From Coriaria nepalensis (lineage: Eukaryota > Streptophyta > Magnoliopsida > Cucurbitales > Coriariaceae), in NCBI GenBank assembly GCA_027186245.1, contig CP114482.1, forward strand, positions 29,159,209-29,223,208: DNA of 64,000 nt, given 5' to 3'. The first letter of the stretch is position 1; the number at the start of each line of letters is the position of its first letter. The position numbers and the translations under genes were made by a program. The notes below the pieces were generated by a model, which was given only the letters and a program-made list of their open reading frames with translations, searched no databases and had not been told where the DNA came from. Shown piece by piece: positions 26,520 through 40,500 of this stretch.

Positions 26520-28203
26520 TTGAACGAATTCTATTTTCGCCCTTCAAACATGATTTTATTACATAACTCGCAATTAATCCATTGAAGACAACAATGCATT
26601 GTTTTAGCCATAAAAAGCATATCATTCAGTCTTTTCATATCATTAAATTGTTTGGAAGCACTTCGAACCAATTCTATTTATGCATTTGAGACGCGACTTT
26701 CATACATAACTTGCAATTGATCTATTGAAGGCAACTATCCATTTTTTTAGCCTTAAAGTCATATTTTTGCATCTATTTTAGTCAGTAAATCATTCTAAAT
26801 CACTTGAAATGAAATTCGGCCTTTAAACATGACTTTCGTGCATAACTTGCAGTTTATGTATTGAAGGCAACAATGCATTTGTTTAGCCTTAAAGTCATGT
26901 CAATGAGTCTCTTCTAGTCATTAAATCATTCTAAATTAAGTCGAACGAATTCTATTTTCGCCCTTCAAACATGATTTTCTTACATAACTTGCAATTAGGC
27001 TATTGAAGACAACAATGCATTGTTTTAGCCATAAAAAGCATATCATTCAGTCTTTTCATGTCATTAAATTGTTGGGAAGCACTTCGAACCAATTCTATTT
27101 TTGCATTTAAGACACGACTTTCATGCATAACTTGCAATTGATCTATTGAAGTGAACTATCCATTTTTTTAGCCTTAAAGTCATACTTTTGCGTCTCTTTT
27201 AGTCAGTAAATCATTCTAAATCACTTCAAATAAAATTCGGTGTTTAAACATGAATTTCGTGCATAACTTGCAGTTGATGTATTGAAGGCAACAATGCATT
27301 TGTTTAGCCTTAAAGTCATGTCAATGAGTCTCTTCTAGTCGTTAAATCATTCTAAATTAAGTCGAACGAATTTTATTTTCGCCCTTCAAACATGATTTTC
27401 TTACATAACTTGCAATTAGGCTATTGAAGACAACAATGCATTGTTTTAGCCATAAAAAGCATATCATTCAGTCTTTTCATGTCATTAAATTGTTTGGAAG
27501 CACTTCGAACCAATTCTATTTTTGCATTTAAGACACGACTTTCAGGCATAACTTGCAATTGATCTATTGATGTGAACTATCCATTTTTTTAGCCTTAAAG
27601 TCATACTTTTGCGTCTCTTTTAGTCAGTAAATCATTCTAAATCACTTCAAATGAAATTCGGTGTTTAAACATGAATTTCGTGCATAACTTGCAGTTGATG
27701 TATTGAAGGCAACAATGCATTTGTTTAGCCTTAAAGTCATGTCAATGAGTCTCTTCTAGTCGTTAAATCATTCTAAATTAAGTCGAACGAATTCTATTTT
27801 CGCCCTTCAAACATGATTTTCTTACATAACTTGCAATTAGGCTATTGAAGACAACAATGGATTGTTTTAGCCATAAAAAGCATATCATTCAGTCTTTTCA
27901 TGTCATTAAATTGTTTGGAAGCACTTCGAACCAATTCTATTTTTGCATTTAAGACACGACTTTCATGCATAACTTGCAATTGATCTATTGAAGGCAACTA
28001 TCCAGTTTTTTAGCCTTAAAGTCATATTTTTGCGTCTCTTTTAGTCAGTAAATCATCCTGAATCACTTCGAATGAAATTCGGTGTTTAAACACGACTTTC
28101 GTGCATAACTTGCAGTTGATGTATTGAAGGCAACAATGCATTTGTTTAGCGTTAAAGTCATGTCAATGAGTCTCTTCTAGTCGTTAAATCATTCTAAATT
28201 AAG

Positions 28204-31200
28204 TCGAACGAATTCTATTTTCGCCCTTCAAACATGATTTCATTGCATAACTCGCAATTAATCCATTGAAGACAACAATGCATTGTTTTAGCCATAAAAA
28301 GCATATCATTCAGTCTTTTCATATCATTAAATTTTTTGGAAGCACTTCGAACCAATTCTATTTGTGCATTTGAGACACGACTTTCATACATAACTTGCAA
28401 TTGATCTATTGAAGGCAACTATCCATTTTTTTAGCCTTAAAGTCATATTTTTGCGTCTATTTTAGTCAGTAAATCATTCTAAATCACTTCAAATAAAATT
28501 CGGCCTTTAAACAGGAATTTCGTGCATAACTTGCAGTTGATGTATTGAAGGCAACAATGCATTTGTTTAGCCTTAAAGTCATGTCAATGAGTCTCTTCTA
28601 GTCGTTAAATCATTCTAAATTAAGTCAAACGAAATCTATTTTCGCCCTTCAAACATGATTTTCTTACATAACTTGCAATTAGGCTATTGAAGACAACAAT
28701 GCATTGTTTTAGCCATAAAAAGCGTATCATTCAGTCTTTTCATGTCATTAAATTGTTTGGAAGCACTTCGAACCAATTCTATTTTTGCATATAAGACACG
28801 ACTTTCATGCATAACTTGCAATTGATCTATTGAAGGCAACTATCCAGTTTTTTAGCCTTAAAGTCATATTTTTGCGTCTCTTTTAGTCAGTAAATCATCC
28901 TGAATCACTTCGAATGAAATTCGGTGTTTAAACACGACTTTCGTGCATAACTTGCAGTTGATGTATTGAAGGCAACAATGCATTTGTTTAGCCTTAAAGT
29001 CATGTCAATGAGTCTCTTCTAGTCGTTAAATCATTCTAAATTAAGTCGAACGAATTCTATTTTCGCCCTTCAAACATGATTTTCTTACATAACTTGCAAT
29101 TAGGCTATTGAAGACAACAATGGATTGTTTTAGCCATAAAAAGCATATCATTCAGTCTTTTCATGTCATTAAATTGTTTGGAAGCACTTCGAACCAATTC
29201 TATTTTTGCATTTAAGACACGACTTTCATGCATAACTTGCAATTGATCTATTGAAGGCAACTATCCAGTTTTTTAGCCTTAAAGTCATATTTTTGCGTCT
29301 CTTGTAGTCAGTAAATCATCCTAAATCACTTCGAATGAAATTCGGTGTTTAAACATGACTTTCGTGCATAACTTGCAGTTGATGTATTGAAGGCAACAAT
29401 GCATTTGTTTAGCGTTAAAGTCATGTCAATGAGTCTCTTCTAGTCGTTAAATCATTCTAAATTAAGTCGAACGAATTCTATTTTCGCCCTTCAAACATGA
29501 TTTTATTACATAACTCGCAATTAATCCATTGAAGACAACAATGCATTGTTTTAGCCATAAAAAGCTTATCATTCAGTCTTTTCATATCATTAAATTGTTT
29601 GCAAGCACTTCGAACCAATTCTATTTGTGCATTTGAGACACGACTTTCGTACATAACTTGCAATTGATCTATTGAAGGCAACTATGCATTTTTTTAGCCT
29701 TAAAGTCATATTTTTGCATCTATTTTAGTCAGTAAATCATTCTAAATCACTTGAAATGAAATTCGGCCTTTAAACATGACTTTCGTGCATAACTTGGAGT
29801 TGATCTATTGAAGGTAACAATGCATTTGTTTAGCCTTAAAGTCATGTCAATGAGTCTCTTCTAGTCGTTAAATCATTCTAAATTAAATCGAACGAATTCT
29901 ATTTTCGCCCTTCAAACATGATTTTATTACATAACTCGCAATTAATCCATTGAAGACAACAATGCATTGTTTTAGCCATAAAAAGCATATCATTCAGTCT
30001 TTTCATATCATTAAATTTTTTGGAAGCACTTCGAACAAATTCTATTTGTGCATTTGAGACACGACTTTCATACATAACTTGCAATTGATCTATTGAAGGC
30101 AACTATCCATTTTTTTAGCCTTAAAGTCATATTTTTGCGTCTATTTTAGTCAGTAAATCATTCTAAATCACTTCAAATAAAATTCGGCCTTTAAACAGGA
30201 ATTTCGTGCATAACTTGCAGTTGATGTATTGAAGGCAACAATGCATTTGTTTAGCCTTAAAGTCATGTCAATGAGTCTCTTCTAGTCGTTAAATCATTCT
30301 AAATTAAGTCAAACGAAATCTATTTTCGCCCTTCAAACATGATTTTCTTACATAACTTGCAATTAGGCTATTGAAGACAACAATGCATTGTTTTAGCCAT
30401 AAAAAGCGTATCATTCAGTCTTTTCATGTCATTAAATTGTTTGGAAGCACTTCGAACCAATTCTATTTTTGCATATAAGACACGACTTTCATGCATAACT
30501 TGCAATTGATCTATTGAAGGCAACTATCCAGTTTTTTAGCCTTAAAGTCATATTTTTGCGTCTCTTTTAGTCAGTAAATCATCCTGAATCACTTCGAATG
30601 AAATTCGGTGTTTAAACACGACTTTCGTGCATAACTTGCAGTTGATGTATTGAAGGCAACAATGCATTTGTTTAGCCTTAAAGTCATGTCAATGAGTCTC
30701 TTCTAGTCGTTAAATCATTCTAAATTAAGTCGAACGAATTCTATTTTCGCCCTTCAAACATGATTTTCTTACATAACTTGCAATTAGGCTATTGAAGACA
30801 ACAATGGATTGTTTTAGCCATAAAAAGCATATCATTCAGTCTTTTCATGTCATTAAATTGTTTGGAAGCACTTCGAACCAATTCTATTTTTGCATTTAAG
30901 ACACGACTTTCATGCATAACTTGCAATTGATCTATTGAAGGCAACTATGCATTTTTTTAGCCTTAAAGTCATATTTTTGCGTCTCTTTTAGTCAGTAAAT
31001 CATCCTAAATCACTTCGAATGAAATTCGGTGTTTAAACACGACTTTCGTGCATAACTTGCAGTTGATGTATTGAAGGCAACAATGCATTTGTTTAGCGTT
31101 AAAGTCATGTCAATGAGTCTCTTCTAGTCGTTAAATCATTCTAAATTAAGTCGAACGAATTCTATTTTCGCCCTTCAAACATGATTTTATTACATAACTC

Positions 31201-34200
31201 GCAATTAATCCATTGAAGACAACAATGCATTGTTTTAGCCATAAAAAGCTTATCATTCAGTCTTTTCATATCATTAAATTGTTTGCAAGCACTTCGAACC
31301 AATTCTATTTGTGCATTTGAGACACGACTTTCGTACATAACTTGCAATTGATCTATTGAAGGCAACTATGCATTTTTTTAGCCTTAAAGTCATATTTTTG
31401 CATCTATTTTAGTCAGTAAATCATTCTAAATCACTTGAAATGAAATTCGGCCTTTAAACATGACTTTCGTGCATAACTTGGAGTTGATCTATTGAAGGTA
31501 ACAATGCATTTGTTTAGCCTTAAAGTCATGTCAATGAGTCTCTTCTAGTCGTTAAATCATTCTAAATTAAATCGAACGAATTCTATTTTCGCCCTTCAAA
31601 CATGATTTTATTACATAACTCGCAATTAATCCATTGAAGACAACAATGCATTGTTTTAGCCATAAAAAGCATATCATTCAGTCTTTTCATATCATTAAAT
31701 TTTTTGGAAGCACTTCGAACCAATTCTATTTGTGCATTTGAGACACGACTTTCATACATAACTTGCAATTGATCTATTGAAGGCAACTATCCATTTTTTT
31801 AGCCTTAAAGTCATATTTTTGCGTCTATTTTAGTCAGTAAATCATTCTAAATCACTTCAAATAAAATTCGGCCTTTAAACAGGAATTTCGTGCATAACTT
31901 GCAGTTGATGTATTGAAGGCAACAATGCATTTGTTTAGCCTTAAAGTCATGTCAATGAGTCTCTTCTAGTCGTTAAATCATTCTAAATTAAGTCAAACGA
32001 AATCTATTTTCGCCCTTCAAACATGATTTTCTTACATAACTTGCAATTAGGCTATTGAAGACAACAATGCATTGTTTTAGCCATAAAAAGCGTATCATTC
32101 AGTCTTTTCATGTCATTAAATTGTTTGGAAGCACTTCGAACCAATTCTATTTTTGCATATAAGACACGACTTTCATGCATAACTTGCAATTGATCTATTG
32201 AAGGCAACTATCCAGTTTTTTAGCCTTAAAGTCATATTTTTGCGTCTCTTTTAGTCAGTAAATCATCCTGAATCACTTCGAATGAAATTCGGTGTTTAAA
32301 CACGACTTTCGTGCATAACTTGCAGTTGATGTATTGAAGGCAACAATGCATTTGTTTAGCCTTAAAGTCATGTCAATGAGTCTCTTCTAGTCGTTAAATC
32401 ATTCTAAATTAAGTCGAACGAATTCTATTTTCGCCCTTCAAACATGATTTTCTTACATAACTTGCAATTAGGCTATTGAAGACAACAATGGATTGTTTTA
32501 GCCATAAAAAGCATATCATTCAGTCTTTTCATGTCATTAAATTGTTTGGAAGCACTTCGAACCAATTCTATTTTTGCATTTAAGACACGACTTTCATGCA
32601 TAACTTGCAATTGATCTATTGAAGGCAACTATCCAGTTTTTTAGCCTTAAAGTCATATTTTTGCGTCTCTTGTAGTCAGTAAATCATCCTAAATCACTTC
32701 GAATGAAATTCGGTGTTTAAACATGACTTTCGTGCATAACTTGCAGTTGATGTATTGAAGGCAACAATGCATTTGTTTAGCGTTAAAGTCATGTCAATGA
32801 GTCTCTTCTAGTCGTTAAATCATTCTAAATTAAGTCGAACGAATTCTATTTTCGCCCTTCAAACATGATTTTATTACATAACTCGCAATTAATCCATTGA
32901 AGACAACAATGCATTGTTTTAGCCATAAAAAGCTTATCATTCAGTCTTTTCATATCATTAAATTGTTTGCAAGCACTTCGAACCAATTCTATTTGTGCAT
33001 TTGAGACACGACTTTCGTACATAACTTGCAATTGATCTATTGAAGGCAACTATGCATTTTTTTAGCCTTAAAGTCATATTTTTGCATCTATTTTAGTCAG
33101 TAAATCATTCTAAATCACTTGAAATGAAATTCGGCCTTTAAACATGACTTTCGTGCATAACTTGGAGTTGATCTATTGAAGGTAACAATGCATTTGTTTA
33201 GCCTTAAAGTCATGTCAATGAGTCTCTTCTAGTCGTTAAATCATTCTAAATTAAATCGAACGAATTCTATTTTCGCCCTTCAAACATGATTTTATTACAT
33301 AACTCGCAATTAATCCATTGAAGACAACAATGCATTGTTTTAGCCATAAAAAGCATATCATTCAGTCTTTTCATATCATTAAATTTTTTGGAAGCACTTC
33401 GAACCAATTCTATTTGTGCATTTGAGACACGACTTTCATACATAACTTGCAATTGATCTATTGAAGGCAACTATCCATTTTTTTAGCCTTAAAGTCATAT
33501 TTTTGCGTCTATTTTAGTCAGTAAATCATTCTAAATCACTTCAAATAAAATTCGGCCTTTAAACAGGAATTTCGTGCATAACTTGCAGTTGATGTATTGA
33601 AGGCAACAATGCATTTGTTTAGCCTTAAAGTCATGTCAATGAGTCTCTTCTAGTCGTTAAATCATTCTAAATTAAGTCAAACGAAATCTATTTTCGCCCT
33701 TCAAACATGATTTTCTTACATAACTTGCAATTAGGCTATTGAAGACAACAATGCATTGTTTTAGCCATAAAAAGCGTATCATTCAGTCTTTTCATGTCAT
33801 TAAATTGTTTGGAAGCACTTCGAACCAATTCTATTTTTGCATATAAGACACGACTTTCATGCATAACTTGCAATTGATCTATTGAAGGCAACTATCCAGT
33901 TTTTTAGCCTTAAAGTCATATTTTTGCGTCTCTTTTAGTCAGTAAATCATCCTGAATCACTTCGAATGAAATTCGGTGTTTAAACACGACTTTCGTGCAT
34001 AACTTGCAGTTGATGTATTGAAGGCAACAATGCATTTGTTTAGCCTTAAAGTCATGTCAATGAGTCTCTTCTAGTCGTTAAATCATTCTAAATTAAGTCG
34101 AACGAATTCTATTTTCGCCCTTCAAACATGATTTTCTTACATAACTTGCAATTAGGCTATTGAAGACAACAATGGATTGTTTTAGCCATAAAAAGCATAT

Positions 34201-34518
34201 CATTCAGTCTTTTCATGTCATTAAATTGTTTGGAAGCACTTCGAACCAATTCTATTTTTGCATTTAAGACACGACTTTCATGCATAACTTGCAATTGATC
34301 TATTGAAGGCAACTATCCAGTTTTTTAGCCTTAAAGTCATATTTTTGCGTCTCTTTTAGTCAGTAAATCATCCTAAATCACTTCGAATGAAATTCGGTGT
34401 TTAAACATGACTTTCGTGCATAACTTGCAGTTGATGTATTGAAGGCAACAATGCATTTGTTTAGCCTTAAAGTCATGTCAATGAGTCTCTTCTAGTCGTT
34501 AAATCATTCTAAATTAAG
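28204..34518. repeat. 1684 bp tetrameric higher-order repeat, 3.75 copies in tandem
   Basis: A partial copy of three monomers (28204-29466) is followed by three full copies starting at 29467, 31151 and 32835. Each has the same four monomer types in the same order, spaced exactly 1684 bp apart with no net indel. Private changes are few: gatttcattgcataac near 28240, cgaacaaattc near 30035, and tatgcat instead of tatccag near 30948. The rare cttgtagtc change is shared by the monomers at 29301 and 32669 but not by the one at 30985. Downstream, from 34519, the order changes to the tatttatgc class. Confidence 0.9.
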
Positions 34519-37500
34519 TTGAACGAATTCTATTTTCGCCCTTCAAACATGATTTTATTACATAACTCGCAATTAATCCATTGAAGACAACAATGCATTG
34601 TTTTAGCCATAAAAAGCATATCATTCAGTCTTTTCATATCATTAAATTGTTTGGAAGCACTTCGAACCAATTCTATTTATGCATTTGAGACACGACTTTC
34701 ATACATAACTTGCAATTGATCTATTGAAGGCAACTATCCATTTTTTTAGCCTTAAAGTCATATTTTTGCATCTATTTTAGTCAGTAAATCATTCTAAATC
34801 ACTTGAAATGAAATTCGGCCTTTAAACATGACTTTCGTGCATAACTTGCAGTTTATGTATTGAAGGCAACAATGCATTTGTTTAGCCTTAAAGTCATGTC
34901 AATGAGTCTCTTCTAGTCATTAAATCATTCTAAATTAAGTCGAACGAATTCTATTTTCGCCCTTCAAACATGATTTTCTTACATAACTTGCAATTAGGCT
35001 ATTGAAGACAACAATGCATTGTTTTAGCCATATAAAGCATATCATTCAGTCTTTTCATGTCATTAAATTGTTGGGAAGCACTTCGAACCAATTCTATTTT
35101 TGCATTTAAGACACGACTTTCATGCATAACTTGCAATTGATCTATTGAAGTGAACTATCCATTTTTTTAGCCTTAAAGTCATACTTTTGCGTCTCTTTTA
35201 GTCAGTAAATCATTCTAAATCACTTCAAATGAAATTCGGTGTTTAAACATGAATTTCGTGCATAACTTGCAGTTGATGTATTGAAGGCAACAATGCATTT
35301 GTTTAGCCTTAAAGTCATGTCAATGAGTCTCTTCTAGTCGTTAAATCATTCTAAATTAAGTCGAACGAATTTTATTTTCGCCCTTCAAACATGATTTTCT
35401 TACATAACTTGCAATTAGGCTATTGAAGACAACAATCCATTGTTTTAGCCATAAAAAACATATCATTCAGACTTTTCATGTCATTAAATTGTTTGGAAGC
35501 ACTTCGAACCAATTCTATTTTTGCATTTAAGACACGACTTTCATGCATAACTTGCAATTGATCTATTGAAGGCAACTATCCATTTTTTTAGCCTTAAAGT
35601 CATATTATTGCGTCTCTTTTAGTCAGTAAATCATTCTAAATCACTTCGAATGAAATTCGGCCTTTAAACATGACTTTCGTGCCTAACTTGGAGTTGATCT
35701 ACTGAAGGCAACAATACATTTGTTTAGCCTTAAAGTCATGTCAATGAGTCTCTTCTAGTCGTTAAATCATTCTAAATTAAGTCGAACGAATTCTATTTTC
35801 GCCCTTCAAACATGATTTTATTACATAACTCGCAATTAATCCATTGAAGACAACAATGCATTGTTTTAGCCATAAAAAGCATATCATTCAGTCTTTTCAT
35901 ATCATTAAATTGTTTGGAAGCACTTCGAACCAATTCTATTTGTGCATTTGAGACACGACTTTCATCCATAACTTGCAATTGATCTATTGAAGGCAACTAT
36001 CCATTTTTTTAGCCTTAAAGTCATATTTTTGCATCTATTTTAGTCAGTAAATCATTCTAAATCACTTGAAATGAAATTCGGCCTTTAAACATGACTTTCG
36101 TGCATAACTTGCAGTTTATGTATTGAAGGCAACAATGCATTTGTTTAGCCTTAAAGTCATGTCAATGAGTCTCTTCTAGTCATTAAATCATTCTAAATTA
36201 AGTCGAACGAATTCTATTTTCGCCCTTCAAACATGATTTTCTTACATAACTTGCAATTAGGCTATTGAAGACAACAATGCATTGTTTTAGCCATAAAAAG
36301 CATATCATTCAGTCTTTTCATGTCATTAAATTGTTGGGAAGCACTTCGAACCAATTCTATTTTTGCATTTAAGACACGACTTTCATGCATAACTTGCAAT
36401 TGATCTATTGAAGGCAACTATGCATTTTTTTAGCCTTAAAGTCATATTTTTGCGTCTATTTTAGTCAGTAAATCATTCTAAATCCCTTCAAATGAAATTC
36501 GGCCTTTAAACAGGACTTTCGTGCATAACTTGCAGTTGATGTATTGAAGGCAACAATGCATTTGTTTAGCCTTAAAGTCATGTCAATGAGTCTCTTCTAG
36601 TCGTTAAATCATTCTAAATTAAGTCAAACGAAATCTATTTTCGCCCTTCAAACATGATTTTCTTACATAACTTGCAATTAGGCTATTGAAGACAACAATG
36701 CATTGTTTTAGCCATAAAAAGCGTATCATTCAGTCTTTTCATGTCATTAAATTGTTTGGAAGCACTTCGAACCAATTCTATTTTTGCATTTAAGACACGA
36801 CTTTCATGCATAACTTGCAATTGATCTATTGAAGGCAACTATCCATTTTTTTAGCCTTAAAGTCATATTTTTGCGTCTCTTTTAGTCAGTAAATCATCCT
36901 GAATCACTTCGAATGAAATTCGGTGTTTAAACACGACTTTCGTGCATAACTTGCAGTTGATGTATTGAAGGCAACAATGCATTTGTTTAGCCTTAAAGTC
37001 ATGTCAATGAGTCTCTTCTAGTCGTTAAATCATTATAAATTAAGTCAAACGAAATCTATTTTCGCCCTTCAAACATGATTTTCTTACATAACTTGCAATT
37101 AGGCTATTGAAGACAACAATGCATTGTTTTAGCCATAAAAAGCATATCATTCAGTCTTTTCATGTCATTAAATTGTTTGGAAGCACTTCGAACCAATTCT
37201 ATTTTTGCATTTAAGACACGACTTTCATGCATAACTTGCAACTGATCTATTGAAGGCAACTATCCAGTTTTTTAGCCTTAAAGTCATATTTTTGCGTCTC
37301 TTTTAGTCAGTAAATCATCCTGAATCACTTCGAATGAAATTCGGTGTTTAAACACGACTTTCGTGCATAACTTGCAGTTGATGTATTGAAGGCAACAATG
37401 CATTTCTTTAGCCTTAAAGTCATGTCAATGAGTCTCTTCTAGTCGTTAAATCATTCTAAATTAAGTCGAACGAATTCTATTTTCGCCCTTCAAACATGAT

Positions 37501-40500
37501 TTTATTACATAACTCGCAATTAATCCATTGAAGACAACAATGCATTGTTTTAGCCATAAAAAGCATATCATTCAGTCTTTTCATATCATTAAATTGTTTG
37601 GAAGCACTTCGAACCAATTCTATTTATGCATTTGAGACACGACTTTCATACATAACTTGCAATTGATCTATTGAAGGCAACTATCCATTTTTTTACCCTT
37701 AAAGTCATATTTTTGCATCTATTTTAGTCAGTAAATCATTCTAAATCACTTGAAATGAAATTCGGCCTTTAAACATGACTTTCGTGCATAACTTGCAGTT
37801 TATGTATTGAAGGCAACAATGCATTTGTTTAGCCTTAAAGTCATGTCAATGAGTCATTTCTAGTCATTAAATCAGTCTAAATTAAGTTGAACGAATTCTA
37901 TTTTCGCCCTTCAAACATGATTTTCTTACATAACTTGCAATTAGGCTATTGAAGACAACAATGCATTGTTTTAGCCATAAAAAGCATATCATTCAGTCTT
38001 TTCATGTCATTAAATTGTTTGGAAGCACTTCGAACCAATTCTATTTTTGCATTTAAGACACGACTTTCATGCATAACTTGCAATTGATCTATTGAAGGCA
38101 ACTATCCAGTTTTTTAGCCTTAAAGTCATATTTTTGCGTCTCTTTTAGTCAGTAAATCATCCTGAATCACTTCGAATGAAATTCGGAGTTTAAACACGAC
38201 TTTCGTGCATAACTTGCAGTTGATGTATTGAAGGCAACAATGCATTTGTTTAGCCTTAAAGTCATGTCAATGAGTCTCTTCTAGTCGTTAAATCATTCTA
38301 AATTAAGTCGAACGAATTCTATTTTCGCCCTTCAAACATGATTTTCTTACATAACTTGCAATTAGGCTATTGAAGACAACAATGGATTGTTTTAGCCATA
38401 AAAAGCATATCATTCAGTCTTTTCATGTCATTAAATTGTTTGGAAGCACTTCGAACCAATTCTATTTTTGCATTTAAGACACGACTTTCATGCATAACTT
38501 GCAATTGATCTATTGAAGGCAACTATCCAGTTTTTTAGCCTTAAAGTCATATTTTTGCGTCTCTTTTAGTCAGTAAATCATCCTAAATCACTTCGAATGA
38601 AATTCGGTGTTTAAACATGACTTTCGTGCATAACTTGCAGTTGATGTATTGAAGGCAACAATGCATTTGTTTAGCCTTAAAGTCATGTCAATGAGTCTCT
38701 TCTAGTCGTTAAATCATTCTAAATTAAGTTGAACGAATTCTATTTTCGCCCTTCAAACATGATTTTATTACATAACTCGCAATTAATCCATTGAAGACAA
38801 CAATGCATTGTTTTAGCCATAAAAAGCATATCATTCAGTCTTTTCATATCATTAAATTGTTTGGAAGCACTTCGAACCAATTCTATTTATGCATTTGAGA
38901 CACGACTTTCATACATAACTTGCAATTGATCTATTGAAGGCAACTATCCATTTTTTTAGCCTTAAAGTCATATTTTTGCATCTATTTTAGTCAGTAAATC
39001 ATTCTAAATCACTTGAAATGAAATTCGGCCTTTAAACATGACTTTCGTGCATAACTTGCAGTTTATGTATTGAAGGCAACAATGCATTTGTTTAGCCTTA
39101 AAGTCATGTCAATGAGTCTCTTCTAGTCATTAAATCATTCTAAATTAAGTCGAACGAATTCTATTTTCGCCCTTCAAACATGATTTTCTTACATAACTTG
39201 CAATTAGGCTATTGAAGACAACAATGCATTGTTTTAGCCATAAAAAGCATATCATTCAGTCTTTTCATGTCATTAAATTGTTGGGAAGCACTTCGAACCA
39301 ATTCTATTTTTGCATTTAAGACACGACTTTCATGCATAACTTGCAATTGATCTATTGAAGTGAACTATCCATTTTTTTAGCCTTAAAGTCATACTTTTGC
39401 GTCTCTTTTAGTCAGTAAATCATTCTAAATCACTTCAAATGAAATTCGGTGTTTAAACATGAATTTCGTGCATAACTTGCAGTTGATGTATTGAAGGCAA
39501 CAATGCATTTGTTTAGCCTTAAAGTCATGTCAATGAGTCTCTTCTAGTCGTTAAATCATTCTAAATTAAGTCGAACGAATTTTATTTCCGCCCTTCAAAC
39601 ATGATTTTCTTACATAACTTGCAATTAGGCTATTGAAGACAACAATGCATTGTTTTAGCCATAAAAAACATATCATTCAGACTTTTCATGTCATTAAATT
39701 GTTTGGAAGCACTTCGAACCAATTCTATTTTTGCATTTAAGACACGACTTTCATGCATAAGTTGCAATTGATCTATTGAAGGCAACTATCCATTTTTTTA
39801 GCCTTAAAGTCATATTATTGCGTCTCTTTTAGTCAGTAAATCATTCTAAATCACTTCGAATGAAATTCGGCCTTTAAACATGACTTTCGTGCCTAACTTG
39901 GAGTTGATCTACTGAAGGCAACAATACATTTGTTTAGCCTTAAAGTCATGTCAATGAGTCTCTTCTAGTCGTTAAATCATTCTAAATTAAGTCGAACGAA
40001 TTCTATTTTCGCCCTTCAAACATGATTTTATTACATAACTCGCAATTAATCCATTGAAGACAACAATGCATTGTTTTAGCCATAAAAAGCATATCATTCA
40101 GTCTTTTCATATCATTAAATTGTTTGGAAGCACTTCGAACCAATTCTATTTGTGCATTTGAGACACGACTTTCATCCATAACTTGCAATTGATCTATTGA
40201 AGGCAACTATCCATTTTTTTAGCCTTAAAGTCATATTTTTGCATCTATTTTAGTCAGTAAATCATTCTAAATCACTTGAAATGAAATTCGGCCTTTAAAC
40301 ATGACTTTCGTGCATAACTTGCAGTTTATGTATTGAAGGCAACAATGCATTTGTTTAGCCTTAAAGTCATGTCAATGAGTCTCTTCTAGTCATTAAATCA
40401 TTCTAAATTAAGTCAAACGAAATCTATTTTCGCCCTTCAAACATGATTTTCTTACATAACTTGCAATTAGGCTATTGAAGACAACAATGCATTGTTTTAG

